Assembly (NCBI GenBank): GCA_052326585.1
Contig: JBKQLU010000029.1
Span: 1-64,000 of the forward strand
Reading direction: 5' to 3'
From: JAPLJC01 sp052326585
GTDB taxonomy: Bacteria > Desulfobacterota > Desulfobaccia > Desulfobaccales > 0-14-0-80-60-11
Length of the DNA stretch: 64,000 nucleotides
Numbering within the stretch: position 1 is the stretch's first letter; every line of letters starts with the position of its first letter. The notes under the pieces were generated by a model. It searched no databases and was not told the origin of the DNA. It saw nothing but the letters and a program-made list of their open reading frames with translations. Shown in pieces: positions 18,128 through 27,390 of the stretch. The position numbers were made by a program, and so were the translations under genes.

Positions 18128-19980
18128 CAATCCCCCTCCCGCCTGGCAAACAGGACTACCGACTGCGGTCCCAGGGTTAAAGAAATTTCCCCGCCAGGTG
18201 GCAGCGCCGCGGGGGCCGGACTGCCGGGCCCGCCCCACCTGGCCTCAGCCGAATCAAGCACTTTTTCCCAGCGCCCCCCCGGCCAGACAAAGGAGAGAAA
18301 AGCAGGCTTTTCGCCAAAATTTAATAACAAGGCGGTCTCCGCCTCTCGCCCCGGGCCGCGGACCATTATGGTCCGGTCCTTTTCGTAGAGATGGACTTCC
18401 CGGTCGACCTCATCCGGGCCGCCCCAGCCCGCATAGGCTCTCCTGATCGCCAGGAGCTCCCGGTAAAAATCCCAAAGAGTCCGGTGGGGCGCGGTTTGCC
18501 GGAGGCCGTGGTTGAGCCTGGAGCGCTGCAAGGTTTCCTCGCTCTGGGGGTCGGGGGGGTCGGCCTGCCATCCGAACCCGGCGAATTCCTCCCGGCGCCC
18601 CCGGCGCACCGCGTCCACTAATTCCCGGTCCGAGAAGCTGATGAAATATTGAAATGGCGCGACCTCCCCGTATTCTTCCCCCATGAATAAGAGGGGAATA
18701 AAGGGGGAGAGGATAATTGCCCCGGCCGCCAATTTTAAGGCCTCAAAAGAGAGCATTTGAGTCAGTCTTTCGCCCAGCCGACGGTTGCCCACCTGGTCGT
18801 GGTTTTGAGCAAAGACGATGAACCGGCGCCCCGGCAGGCCCCGGGAGGAAGAGCCGTGGCGCCGCTGCCGAAAGGCGGAGTACTGTCCTGAATAGATAAA
18901 CCCTTCCCGGAAGCCCTTGGCCAGTTGCCCGAGCTCCCCATAATCCTGGTAATAGCCGTCTTGCTCCCCGGTCAGCAAGGTGTGCAGCGCATGATGAAAA
19001 TCCTCGTTCCAGTGGGCGTCCAGACCATAGCCTCCCAGCTCCGGGGCGCGGAGCAGGCGCACGTCGTTGAGATCGCTCTCCGCCAGCAGATAGGCGCGCC
19101 GGCCCGACCGCTCTCCCTGGGCGTGCGCGGCCCCGGCCAGTTCTTCCAGAAAGGTCCGGGGGGAGCGGTCCATAATGGCATGCAACCCATCCAGGCGCAA
19201 GGAGTCAATATGGCAGTCGTTGAGCCAATAGAGGGCGTTTTCCAGGAAGAACCGTCTCACCTCATCGCTGTGAGGGCCATCGAAGTTGACCGCGTCCCCC
19301 CAGGGGGTGCGGTAACGGTCGGTAAAATAGAACCCGTAATCCCACAGATAGTTCCCTTCCGGCCCCAGGTGGTTGTAAACCACGTCCAGAATCACGGCCA
19401 GGCCCTGCCGGTGGCAGGCGTCGACCAGGCGTTGCAGCCCTGCCGGACCGCCATAGCTGTTTTGCGCGGCAAAGGGGTAAACCCCGTCATAACCCCAATT
19501 GCGCGTCCCGGGAAATTGGGCCACGGGCATGAGTTCCAGGGCGGTGATCCCCAGTTCCGCGAGCTCCTCCAGATGGGGGATAATGGCGGCGAAGGTGCCT
19601 TCGGGGGTAAAGGTCCCGATGTGGAGTTCGTAGATGACATAATCCCTGAGCTCCAGGCCGCACCAACCCTGGTCCTCCCAGGCAAAGCCGGCGGCGGTCA
19701 CCTCTGAAGGTCCGTGGACGCCCTCCGGCTGCAGGCGGGAAGCCGGGTCCGGCCGGTCTTTGGCCCCGTCCAGGCGGAAAAAGTAACGAGCCCCCGGCGC
19801 CACCCCGGCCACCACTGCGTGGAAGTAACCGGCCCGGTCCCTTTGCAGAGGGACCAGCTTCTCTGCCGGGGCAACCAGGCGCACTTCCAGGCGCTCGGCC
19901 CTGGGGGCCCAGACCCGGAAGGAGCAGGAGCCTTCTCCCACGGGGATGGCTCCCAGGTTAAAGGGAGGTAATGGCGACAA
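18127..19980 (-). CDS. treZ: Malto-oligosyltrehalose trehalohydrolase TreZ
   Basis: A 617-aa GH13 enzyme that releases trehalose from maltooligosyl-trehalose. An N-terminal early-set (CBM48/E-set) domain (CSFRVWAPRAERLEVRL) is followed by the barrel with GYDGVYPFAAQNSYGGP, nucleophile Asp in SLRLDGLHAI, acid/base Glu in LLAESDLND and third Asp in FAQNHDQVGNR. First gene of the treZ-GH57-treY run. Together with TreY it makes trehalose from storage glucan. The stop overlaps the next start. The region 19981-20143 upstream holds only GC-rich sequence with imperfect hairpins, so the promoter could not be fixed, and the run may read through from treT. Confidence 0.95.
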   Translation of the reverse strand: MSPLPPFNLGAIPVGEGSCSFRVWAPRAERLEVRLVAPAEKLVPLQRDRAGYFHAVVAGVAPGARYFFRLDGAKDRPDPASRLQPEGVHGPSEVTAAGFAWEDQGWCGLELRDYVIYELHIGTFTPEGTFAAIIPHLEELAELGITALELMPVAQFPGTRNWGYDGVYPFAAQNSYGGPAGLQRLVDACHRQGLAVILDVVYNHLGPEGNYLWDYGFYFTDRYRTPWGDAVNFDGPHSDEVRRFFLENALYWLNDCHIDSLRLDGLHAIMDRSPRTFLEELAGAAHAQGERSGRRAYLLAESDLNDVRLLRAPELGGYGLDAHWNEDFHHALHTLLTGEQDGYYQDYGELGQLAKGFREGFIYSGQYSAFRQRRHGSSSRGLPGRRFIVFAQNHDQVGNRRLGERLTQMLSFEALKLAAGAIILSPFIPLLFMGEEYGEVAPFQYFISFSDRELVDAVRRGRREEFAGFGWQADPPDPQSEETLQRSRLNHGLRQTAPHRTLWDFYRELLAIRRAYAGWGGPDEVDREVHLYEKDRTIMVRGPGREAETALLLNFGEKPAFLSFVWPGGRWEKVLDSAEARWGGPGSPAPAALPPGGEISLTLGPQSVVLFARREGD

Positions 19981-20143
19981 AGACCGGACTCCCGTATCCA
20001 GCGGCTAAGTTTTAAAAGGCCCTGGAGAAGTATCAGGGGTCAGGATCGACCCCGCGCTGGGGCATCCAGGGGGCCGGCGGCCGCTGCTGAGGAAGCGGCG
20101 GGCCCAGGCCGGCTCTGGATACCTCAATTACCCCGGGCCACCC

Positions 20144-21367
20144 TCATAATTCCACCACCTGGCCGTTGTGTTGCCTGGACAGGATCATCAGGGTCAGGTA
20201 ATCTCTCACATTTTTGGTCACCAGGAAGTGCTGGCGCACGAACTCTTTGGCCTTTTGGCCCATGCGCCGGGACATTTCCGGCCGGTGCAACAGGTACCTG
20301 ATGCGGAAGGCGCAACCCTCGGGGGAGTGCACCAGGAACCCGCTATGATAATCCTGAAGCTGCATGACGATCCCACCCACGGCCCCGCCGATCACCGGTT
20401 TTCCTTTCCACATGGCCTCGGTCACGGTCAGGCCGAAGCCCTCCCGGATCGATTTCTGCACAATGATATCCGCGCCCCGCTGCAGGGCGTTGATTTCCAG
20501 GGGGCTCTCCGGCGGCAAGAGGAGAAGTTGGATATCCGGCTCTCCCTGGGCTGCCTCCTGGACTTCCGCGAAAATCCGGGCGCCTTCCGGGTCGTCGGAG
20601 GCCTCCCCCCCGGCCAGCACCAACTTGCAGGGGGCATAACGCCGGGCCAGGCGAAAGGCCTGAATGACCCCCAGGGGATCCTTGAAGGAATCGAATCTCG
20701 AGACCTGCAGAATGATGGGCTTATCCCGTTCCACCCCCAGGCGGTCGAAGACCGCCTGCACCTCTTCCGGGGTGAGGTCGCGGTTTTTATCGCTCAACGG
20801 ATTGATAGCGGGGTACATGAGGTATTGCGGGTGCGGCAAAAGCTGGGAAAATTTGGCCATGGAGAAGATAGAGGCGTCATATTGGCTGACGGCGCGGCGC
20901 AAATACCTCCAGACGTTCCGGTCCGGCCGGGAGACGTCGATGTGGCAGCGCCAGATCCAGGTTTTCCCCTGGGGGCGCATATCCTCGATCAGAAAGGCCG
21001 GCTGCGGGTCGTTCACCACCACAAAATCGGCCTTCCAGGTGAACTTTTTGGCGTTCTCGGCATTGACCTCCCGGTAATGCTGCAGCATGGCCGGAGTCAG
21101 ATTTACCTTCCGGCCCTGCAGGGCGTTATGCATGGCCTTGGTGGTTTCGAAGAAGTACGAGGTTCCTTCGATGACTTCCCAGCGGGCCTCGATGCCCAAC
21201 TGGTTCCACAGGGGGATGACGCTCCCCAGCAATTCCGCCACTCCGCCGCCGACGCGGGTGGAATTGACGTGCACTAGGCTCACCTGGCCCAGATGTTCCG
21301 CCAGCCGGTATAACTGGCTAACAAACTCTTTGCCGACAATGGGCTCATAGTCACTTAGCTTGATCAC
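20144..21367 (-). CDS. treT: Trehalose synthase TreT (GT4 glycosyltransferase)
   Basis: A 407-aa GT4 retaining glycosyltransferase matching TreT, which joins NDP-glucose and glucose to trehalose. The N-terminal domain has LVHVNSTRVGGGVAELLGS and ARWEVIEG. The C-terminal nucleotide-sugar site has KSIREGFGLTVTEAMWKGKPVIG. The GTG at 21367 (VIKLSDYEPIVG) fits the family N-terminus and overlaps the end of the upstream DUF5752 gene by 17 bases. A start 29 codons further upstream would only extend inside that gene. The presence of TreT besides TreYZ means two trehalose routes, one from NDP-sugar and one from glucan. TreT is best known from archaea and thermophiles, so transfer is possible. Confidence 0.92.
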   Translation of the reverse strand: MIKLSDYEPIVGKEFVSQLYRLAEHLGQVSLVHVNSTRVGGGVAELLGSVIPLWNQLGIEARWEVIEGTSYFFETTKAMHNALQGRKVNLTPAMLQHYREVNAENAKKFTWKADFVVVNDPQPAFLIEDMRPQGKTWIWRCHIDVSRPDRNVWRYLRRAVSQYDASIFSMAKFSQLLPHPQYLMYPAINPLSDKNRDLTPEEVQAVFDRLGVERDKPIILQVSRFDSFKDPLGVIQAFRLARRYAPCKLVLAGGEASDDPEGARIFAEVQEAAQGEPDIQLLLLPPESPLEINALQRGADIIVQKSIREGFGLTVTEAMWKGKPVIGGAVGGIVMQLQDYHSGFLVHSPEGCAFRIRYLLHRPEMSRRMGQKAKEFVRQHFLVTKNVRDYLTLMILSRQHNGQVVEL

Positions 21368-22040
21368 TGGTTGCCCCCGCTTGTTCCTGAACCAGGGCCA
21401 GAATGGTGTCCCGGATCTCGGCCAGGGTATAGAAATAGATGTCGATCTCGCCAATGGCGGCGACTAATGACGGCAGAGTGAAGTTGTCGGCGATCCAGTG
21501 GGAGAAGTCGTCCATCTTCCGGTCCCCCAGACGCCGGCGCGCCTCCACGAAATGGAAGTACAACGAATTCAATCCCACGGTCTGCAAACCCTCGCAGAAC
21601 TCCGCGAGGGTCCGGGCGCTGATTCCCGAATGCAGGACCACCGCGGCGGCCTCGCAAAGATAGAGTTCGTATCCCGGCCGGACCTGATAATGGGGAGAGT
21701 CCCAGATATATTCCTCCAGTTGCTCCACCATCGCTTCCCGGACCTGGGTCAGGTTTTCATAATCAAAGGGGTCGATGTCGCTGAGCTTTTCCGCCAGCAG
21801 ATCGTCGTGGAGGGCGATGGCGGCCCAGAGAGCAAAATCGTTGGGATATTCCAGTATGGGTCGGATGACGCTCAGCCGGGATTGCCAGAGATGGTAATTG
21901 AGCACCGGTTCAGTCATCTCCTTCAGGAATTGCAGCAATTCTCTGAGGTTGGTGGCTTTGTTGCCAGTGGGCATGGGCATCAGGAAGTATTCGGAGAAGA
22001 CGAAACTATTCGGGGCCTCCTGGTCTAGCACGGTAGCCAT
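21351..22040 (-). CDS. DUF5752 family protein
   Basis: A 229-aa soluble, mainly helical, acidic protein that I assign to DUF5752 by its N-terminal SFVFSEYFLMPMPTGNKATNLRELL and the WIADNF segment. No catalytic motif is clear. It overlaps the GTG start of treT by 17 bases and so is made together with it; the same pairing with a trehalose glycosyltransferase is familiar in other genomes. It may be a regulatory or stabilising partner of TreT. The ATG at 22040 has GGAGGG nine bases upstream. The assignment to the family is from memory and the function is unknown. Confidence 0.75.
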   Translation of the reverse strand: MATVLDQEAPNSFVFSEYFLMPMPTGNKATNLRELLQFLKEMTEPVLNYHLWQSRLSVIRPILEYPNDFALWAAIALHDDLLAEKLSDIDPFDYENLTQVREAMVEQLEEYIWDSPHYQVRPGYELYLCEAAAVVLHSGISARTLAEFCEGLQTVGLNSLYFHFVEARRRLGDRKMDDFSHWIADNFTLPSLVAAIGEIDIYFYTLAEIRDTILALVQEQAGATSDQAK

Positions 22041-22192
22041 GGGCCTGCGCCCTCCTTCCCTGGTCGTCTAAGAGTACCAACAAGGGTGGCCGCGGCCAGC
22101 AAGACTTTGAGCGCCTGTACTATCACTCTTTTACTGGCCGGGCCCTTCCCCCTGAGGCTGCTTCATAGCCCCAATAGCCTAAAAATAAGTGG

Positions 22193-22226
22193 AAAAATCC
22201 GGAAAACAAGCCATCGCCGGATTTTT
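22193..22226. terminator. Bidirectional terminator hairpin
   Basis: Perfect 10-bp stem AAAAATCCGG / CCGGATTTTT with a 14-base loop, A-rich on one side and T-rich on the other. On the minus strand it lies just after the MscS relic and upstream of the DUF5752-treT genes. Confidence 0.75.
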
Positions 22227-22310
22227 TGCCTCCTCACCGCAACCCCCGGGTTCAGGGTGCGAACTTGCGCCATAAGTCTGAACCATCCTGACTGAAACTC
22301 CGTTCCGGCT

Positions 22311-22440
22311 CTATTTTCTGGCGGCAACCGGCATGGGAATGGCGTTCTCATCAAAGGCGCGCTTGATGGCCTTGATCGCCTCGCTTCTGGCCAGCAGATA
22401 GACCTTTTGCTGCGCAAACAGAGAGGACACCCCAGCCGTG
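22311..22440 (-). pseudogene. C-terminal relic of an MscS-type mechanosensitive channel
   Basis: The minus strand reads ...QQKVYLLARSEAIKAIKRAFDE then NAIPMPVAARK and stops at TAG (22311-22313). The pattern SEAIKAIKRAFDExxIPMP is the typical cytoplasmic C-terminus of small MscS channels. The transmembrane part and the rest of the cage domain are missing upstream, where the sequence lacks a start codon with ribosome site. This is a 3' remnant of a deleted gene. The rest of 22041-22627 shows only the terminator and GC-rich spacer. Confidence 0.6.
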
Positions 22441-22627
22441 TAGCTTAGTAATGAGCAGCGCCAGAGCCTTTTTTAAGCCAGCTTGCATATCCTACTAACC
22501 TCCAGACCCGGGCCAGTTCCGGGCTGCGGCCGGGAGCCTCCAGACCGTCTCAAATTTCCCGCCGGCGCCTCCCCGGCAGCAAGTCATCTTTCCCTCCTTA
22601 AACACCTGGCCGCGAGCCCGGGCGTTT

Positions 22628-24229
22628 TCACAGATCCGATCTCGGGGCGAGCAGCGACAGGAACCGGACCTCGAAACGGCAGCCGATGTCAGTCATGGGG
22701 TCGTGATAGAAGTGCACCTCCTGGCCATTTTCTTCCGTGGTCCAGACGAGTCCACGCCATTTTTCCCACAGCGGGGATTCATCCCGGATAGCCAGCCGGT
22801 AGGAATTACTTGGAGAGATACCCTGGTCGAACAGATCGGTCGCCTGCGCCCCCAGCTTTGCGCTCCTGACCACGATGCCGTCCTCGGTATTCAGTCTTTC
22901 CGAACGGGGGTCGAGGTTGAAGGAGCCCACAAAGACCACCTGGCGGTCTATGATGACGGTTTTAGCATGGAGGGTCCCCCGGGAGGAACTGCCCAGGCGG
23001 GTCCTCTCCCAGAACCGGTATTTATCGGGATTGGGCCTGAGCTCGTAGAGTTCCACTCCCGCCCCCAGAAGCGCCTTGCGGTAACGGGAGTAACCTCCTG
23101 CCGCGATGGGCACATCAGTAGAGGCCAGAGAGTTAGTAAGAATCTTTACGGTGACGCCGCGCGCCACCAGTTGCTTGAAAAATTGGACCCCGCTCTTTTC
23201 CGGGATGAAATAAGGCGAGATTATCAGCACCTCGCTTCGGGCCTGATTCATGATGGTCTTTAGCGCCCGGGCAGTTTTGCCGGGGGCGGTATCCGGTCTG
23301 ACGACCTTTAACGGATCATCGATAAGTGCCTCCCCGTTGGCCCAGACATAAGGGACGTATCCGGCCTCCACCCGTTTCATGAGTGTGGCGTCCTTCAACT
23401 TTTGGGCATACTCCGAATTGTGCATGGCTTGTCGATTCGCGGCCAGGTAGCGGCGAAACCCCTCCGTCTGCGCGGCGCTTGGCTGGTGCCTCACCAGGGC
23501 CTGGATGGGGATGGCCAGCGGACAGTTCCAATAGTCGTCGAAGCCAACGGATATCTTTCTGGTAATCGGTCCTACGGCCATGATATCCAGGTCGCCAAAC
23601 GCTAACTCGGAGCGCGCCCCGAAATAGGCGTTGCCGATGTTCCGCCCGCCCACGATGGCCAGGGAGTTGTCGGCGATGAATATCTTGTTGTGCATCCTGG
23701 CCCTAAGCCTTTGAGCCACGAAGACCGCCTGGAAGGCCCGGGAGAGGATGGACGACCTCAGGCCGCCGAAGGGATTGAAGACCCGCACCTCGATATTGGG
23801 GTTGGTCTCAACCATGGCCATCCCCCAATCGGCTTTTTTATCGTTCGTCCAACCGTCCAGCAGGAGACGCACCCGCACCCCCCGCTCCGCCGCAGCCAGC
23901 AAGCGGTCCATCAGGAACTTGCCGGTCAGGTCCTCCTCGAAGATGTAGTATTGCAGATCCAGGGTCCGCTCCGCCTGGTTCACGGCCAGGATGCGCGCCA
24001 GGAAAGAGTCCTCCCCGGCGGGCAGGAGGTAAAACCCCGATTTCCCCTGGTGCCTGGCTACCTGGGCCTGAATACTTTTGCCCAGGTCGGTCTTTTCCGG
24101 CAGGAGCAAGGCGGAGGAGACCGCCCGCGGGTAATCCAAAGGCAGGCTGGCACACCCGCTCGAAAGCGCCGCCAGGAGCAGCAGAAGGGCCAGGGCGGCG
24201 GCTCTGGCCGCGGCTGAACGTTTCGGCAT
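22628..24229 (-). CDS. Phospholipase D-family lipoprotein (cardiolipin synthase-like)
   Basis: A 533-aa envelope protein with two HKD catalytic motifs, HNKIFIADNSLAIVGG in the first half and HAKTVIIDRQVVFVGSFN in the second. It is therefore a phospholipase D superfamily phosphatidyl- or nucleotidyl-transferring enzyme, of the kind annotated as ClsC/cardiolipin synthase-like. The chosen start at 24229 (MPKRSAAARAA) has GGAGAGG just upstream and gives a lipoprotein signal peptide with LSSGC lipobox near residue 25. A longer upstream frame would bury the signal. No substrate partner is adjacent. It is divergent from the small secreted protein at 24518. Confidence 0.88.
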   Translation of the reverse strand: MPKRSAAARAAALALLLLLAALSSGCASLPLDYPRAVSSALLLPEKTDLGKSIQAQVARHQGKSGFYLLPAGEDSFLARILAVNQAERTLDLQYYIFEEDLTGKFLMDRLLAAAERGVRVRLLLDGWTNDKKADWGMAMVETNPNIEVRVFNPFGGLRSSILSRAFQAVFVAQRLRARMHNKIFIADNSLAIVGGRNIGNAYFGARSELAFGDLDIMAVGPITRKISVGFDDYWNCPLAIPIQALVRHQPSAAQTEGFRRYLAANRQAMHNSEYAQKLKDATLMKRVEAGYVPYVWANGEALIDDPLKVVRPDTAPGKTARALKTIMNQARSEVLIISPYFIPEKSGVQFFKQLVARGVTVKILTNSLASTDVPIAAGGYSRYRKALLGAGVELYELRPNPDKYRFWERTRLGSSSRGTLHAKTVIIDRQVVFVGSFNLDPRSERLNTEDGIVVRSAKLGAQATDLFDQGISPSNSYRLAIRDESPLWEKWRGLVWTTEENGQEVHFYHDPMTDIGCRFEVRFLSLLAPRSDL

Positions 24230-24517
24230 GTCGCCTCTCCCGCGCCTCCGTCTGCTAAAAATTACCGCCCCTTTACTTCCCCGCCTTCGTTGCATGTTAA
24301 TTACTTCGTGCAATCACCGCCAGAGGGCCGGAGAAATAATCGCCGGTATTTGCCATAGGCACTATGAGGGGCGCCCGCAACCCGAGCACGGCGGGGGCCA
24401 TGGGGGCGGAGGGGGACATCGACACTGAGAAGATCGCATGCCGGCCACCACTGGGATGGGGAGGCCGGCTGGCAAGCGCGCCCCGTAACCCGGCTTCCGG
24501 CCCTGAGGAGAAGAATA

Positions 24518-24973
24518 ATGATAGCGAAGCGCATCTTAATGAGCCTGATGGTGGTATTTCTGGTGGCCGCGGTAACCACAGCTTCGTTTGCAGATAAAAA
24601 GGAGAAATCCCACCAGGTGGGCGTAGTGACCATTGAGACTAAACGGCTGTCTTTGGGGGTTGGCTATACCTGGGGGGAGGGCACCCTAACGTATAAGGGG
24701 AAGGATTATAAATTTAAGGTCAAGGGTCTCAACGCCATCGGTTTGGGTTTCACCACCATGACTGCCGAGGGTGAGGTGTACAATATGAAGTCTCTATCCG
24801 AGTTCCCCGGCACCTATTATGGCGTCGAGGGCGGCGCCACCCTGGTCGAAGAGTCTGCCGGGCTGGTGATAAAAAACTCCAAAGGGGTGATGCTGAACCT
24901 GAAGGCAAAGCATAAAGGGGTGAGTCTCAAACTGGGAGACCAGGGCCTCACCATCAGCCCTGAGTGGCAGTAA
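24518..24973 (+). CDS. Small secreted/periplasmic protein, unknown
   Basis: A 151-aa protein with a clear signal peptide (MIAKRILMSLMVVFLVAAV, cleavage after about residue 25 at ASFA-DK). The mature part is beta-rich and Gly-rich (GVGYTWGEGTLTYKGKDYKFKVKG...GLGFTTMTAEGEVYNM). This pattern resembles small lipid-binding or barrel-like periplasmic proteins such as the EipA/DUF1134 group, but I am not sure of that match. The ATG has GAGGAGAA upstream. It is monocistronic and closed by a strong terminator at 25030. Confidence 0.7.
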   Translation: MIAKRILMSLMVVFLVAAVTTASFADKKEKSHQVGVVTIETKRLSLGVGYTWGEGTLTYKGKDYKFKVKGLNAIGLGFTTMTAEGEVYNMKSLSEFPGTYYGVEGGATLVEESAGLVIKNSKGVMLNLKAKHKGVSLKLGDQGLTISPEWQ

Positions 24974-25029
24974 GGCGCCATCCCGGCATAAGCCCAAATC
25001 CCAGAAATTCCCAAATGGTCAAATTTCCA

Positions 25030-25068
25030 AGGCGCCTGGCTGCGCGGGAAGCCAGGCGCCTCTTTTTC
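25030..25068 (+). terminator. Rho-independent terminator
   Basis: Perfect 12-bp stem (AGGCGCCTGGCT and its complement), 8-base loop, then CTTTTTCTT; 57 bases after the stop of the small secreted protein. Confidence 0.9.
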
Positions 25069-25122
25069 TTGCCAAGACGGTGAGGGGTCATTAACCCCGC
25101 CCCCTACGGGAGGGAGGGGAGG

Positions 25123-26538
25123 CTACTCTTCCGCTTCCGCTTCCGCTTCCGCCGCCTTGGGCTTGAGGTGTTCGGGGATGATGGCCATCTTGATGAGCAG
25201 CGGCTTCAGGAAGGTCTGCTGGATGCCCAATTCGTACACCTCCTCCAGGTCCCGGATAGCGTCCCAGCAGTTATGGCAGGGAGTAACCACCAATTTGGCG
25301 CCGGTGGCCAGGATCTGGTCCCGCTTCACCTTCAGGCCGACGTTGCGCTGCTGCCGGTAGATGCCGATGCCGTTTAAGCCGCCGCCCCCGCCGCAGCAGA
25401 AGTTGTACTCCCGGTTCGGGGACATCTCGACAAAGTAGCCCGGTTCCACCAGGTAGCTCATGATCTCCCGGGTGACGTCCGCCAAACCGTAATTGCGGAT
25501 ATAGTTGCAGGAGTCCTGCAAGGTCACCGGTTCTTTGAGGCGTTTGGCCGGGTCGATCTTGATCTTGCCGGTGCGCAGGGCCTCGGCTACCCACTCGGTG
25601 TAGTGCAGGTAAGGCCGCGGCGGGAGTCCGTCCGGGCGGCCCGCCCAGTAAGGCCCCTCGATGACCGTGGCCCGGTGGGCGTGGCCGCATTCCGTCCCCA
25701 CGACCCGCTTGGGCCTGAGCCGCTCCATGGCCCCGTAGACGCTCTCCACCATCACCTTACAGGCGCCCCAGTCCCCGGCAAACATCGCCAGACTGGTCTG
25801 TTCCCAACCCTCGCTGGGCACCGTCCAGTTCTCGCCGGCAATATGGAAGAGGATGGCGGCCTCGGCGATATCCTCGGGATAGTGCTTGGGCTCCCGGGCA
25901 TTCAAGGTGTACATCACGTCGGCGCCCACCTTGTCCACCGGGATCTCCAGGCCGGGCCATTCTTCCTGCTGCTCGTCAGCCATCCACTCGCAGGTCTCCA
26001 CCCAGTCCTCGGCGGTCACGTCCATCTGGGCGTGGTAGATGCGGTGCATGCCGGTGCCGATCTTCAGCTCCCAGGGGACGAAACCCTGGGAGAAACAGAG
26101 GCCCCTGAGGTAGCCGAACATGACCCCCATGTCTATGCCATAAGGGCAGAAGGAGCCGCAGCGGTTGCAGCAGGTGCACTTGGACCAGGCCACGTCCATG
26201 CAGTAGCGCATGTGGGCGTTGTCCACGTCGCCATCGCGCGCCACGATCTTCCCCAGGGTGGACTGGATCTTGTATGACGGCACCTGGGTGGGGTCCCGCT
26301 GGTTGGCCAGGTAGAAGAAGCAGCTATCGCCGCACAAGGCGCAATGGGAACAGATCTCCAGCCAGGTGCGCGTCCGCGACTTCAGGCTGGCCGCCAGGGT
26401 CTTCTTGAGCTTCTCCTTGTCAACGTCGAGACGCTTCATCTCCTCATAATATATTTTGCCGCTCTTATCGGCTAGCAACGCATCGAGATACTCCTTGGCA
26501 TCTACGATATTCTTGTTGCACAGGGTTCCTTCCGGCAT
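25123..26538 (-). CDS. hmcF: HmcF: HdrD-like iron-sulfur subunit of the Hmc complex
   Basis: A 471-aa cytoplasmic-side iron-sulfur protein. The ferredoxin-type clusters are visible as C63-C66-C69-C73 (CSHCALCGDSC) and C124-C127-C131 with C121/C123 (CTCCNRCGSFC). Two CCG-type domains, as in heterodisulfide reductase subunit D, appear as DSCNYIRNYG ... NFCCGGGGGLNG with TPCHNCWD. The last residues are an Ala-Glu repeat. It is the last gene of the six-gene hmc operon, separated from hmcE by 129 bases, and would pass electrons between the membrane cytochromes and a cytoplasmic thiol/disulfide or ferredoxin-linked partner. RBS AAGGAG. Gene order supports HmcF over a stand-alone HdrD or DsrK. Confidence 0.9.
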   Translation of the reverse strand: MPEGTLCNKNIVDAKEYLDALLADKSGKIYYEEMKRLDVDKEKLKKTLAASLKSRTRTWLEICSHCALCGDSCFFYLANQRDPTQVPSYKIQSTLGKIVARDGDVDNAHMRYCMDVAWSKCTCCNRCGSFCPYGIDMGVMFGYLRGLCFSQGFVPWELKIGTGMHRIYHAQMDVTAEDWVETCEWMADEQQEEWPGLEIPVDKVGADVMYTLNAREPKHYPEDIAEAAILFHIAGENWTVPSEGWEQTSLAMFAGDWGACKVMVESVYGAMERLRPKRVVGTECGHAHRATVIEGPYWAGRPDGLPPRPYLHYTEWVAEALRTGKIKIDPAKRLKEPVTLQDSCNYIRNYGLADVTREIMSYLVEPGYFVEMSPNREYNFCCGGGGGLNGIGIYRQQRNVGLKVKRDQILATGAKLVVTPCHNCWDAIRDLEEVYELGIQQTFLKPLLIKMAIIPEHLKPKAAEAEAEAEE

Positions 26539-26667
26539 GGCCTTGCACTCCTTAAAATATAGCCTTGGCTTGGGGGGGCGCCCGGGCCCCGAATCGGCCT
26601 TAGCTGTGTGGCCGCGGCTTCCCCCGAAATTTTCTCATTTAATTATACCATATCTCTTCCATACCGG

Positions 26668-27357
26668 TCACCAGGCAAAGCCTTTCCCCTTATAGCCGCG
26701 TTTGATGCCGAAGTCGGCGCCGATCTGGCCCCGGGAGAGGAAGTAGCCCACAACGTGGAAAAGCTTGGTGCAGGGAATGGCAATGAGCAGAACCTCGCCG
26801 CTCAGGATGTGGGAGTAAAGCCAGAGCTGATAGTGGGGGGCCTGGTGCACCGCCAGGAATCCGGTGGCAAAGGGGGCGACGCTGAGCAGCAGCAGGAAAA
26901 GGTCATAGGAGGTGGTAACGATGCGGACCTCGGGCAAGCCGAGGCGGCGGATGGCGATGCCGGTGGCAGTGATCAGGACCAGGATGGTCAGTACGTCGGC
27001 CATTCCCATGGAGAGTGTGGGCCAGCCCACTCCCCAGCGTTCCTTAAACATGATGGCATGGCCCAACAGGAACAGGGGCGTAACCACCAAGCCGATATGG
27101 AAAATGAAGAAGATCGTGGTATAGAGGGGCTTGGCCCGCCAGCCCACGGACCCGAAAGGCACCAGCCAATGGACGATGGAGCGCAGCGCCCCCTTGAGGC
27201 CCTGGGCCGGATGAGCCCGGTAGGCCACCCGGTCCAACTGCCAGTCGAGGCCCTGGACGTAGCGCACCACCCTGACAGTCAGCCCGACGAAAAAGATTCC
27301 GAAGGACAGCCACAGCAGGGGGCCGGTGATGAACTGATAAAGTTGTGGCATGCGCAA
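26668..27357 (-). CDS. hmcE: HmcE: NarI-like cytochrome b subunit
   Basis: A 229-aa integral membrane protein with five or six hydrophobic segments. It resembles the gamma subunit of respiratory nitrate reductase and DsrM, with His residues in membrane segments (IVHWLVPFG, FIFHIGLVVTPLFLLGHAIMF, HQAPHYQLWLYSHIL) suited to b-haem binding. It would exchange electrons with the quinone pool or move them across the membrane between HmcB/A and HmcF. It follows hmcD after 33 bases. Confidence 0.88.
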   Translation of the reverse strand: MRMPQLYQFITGPLLWLSFGIFFVGLTVRVVRYVQGLDWQLDRVAYRAHPAQGLKGALRSIVHWLVPFGSVGWRAKPLYTTIFFIFHIGLVVTPLFLLGHAIMFKERWGVGWPTLSMGMADVLTILVLITATGIAIRRLGLPEVRIVTTSYDLFLLLLSVAPFATGFLAVHQAPHYQLWLYSHILSGEVLLIAIPCTKLFHVVGYFLSRGQIGADFGIKRGYKGKGFAW

Positions 27358-27390
27358 GTTCTCCCCAAGGCCGCGGTGCGGCCCTTAGGA

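Noticed and set aside
25123..25160. CTTCCG tandem repeat as a possible repeat element
   Set aside because: It is the coding Ala-Glu tail of HmcF.
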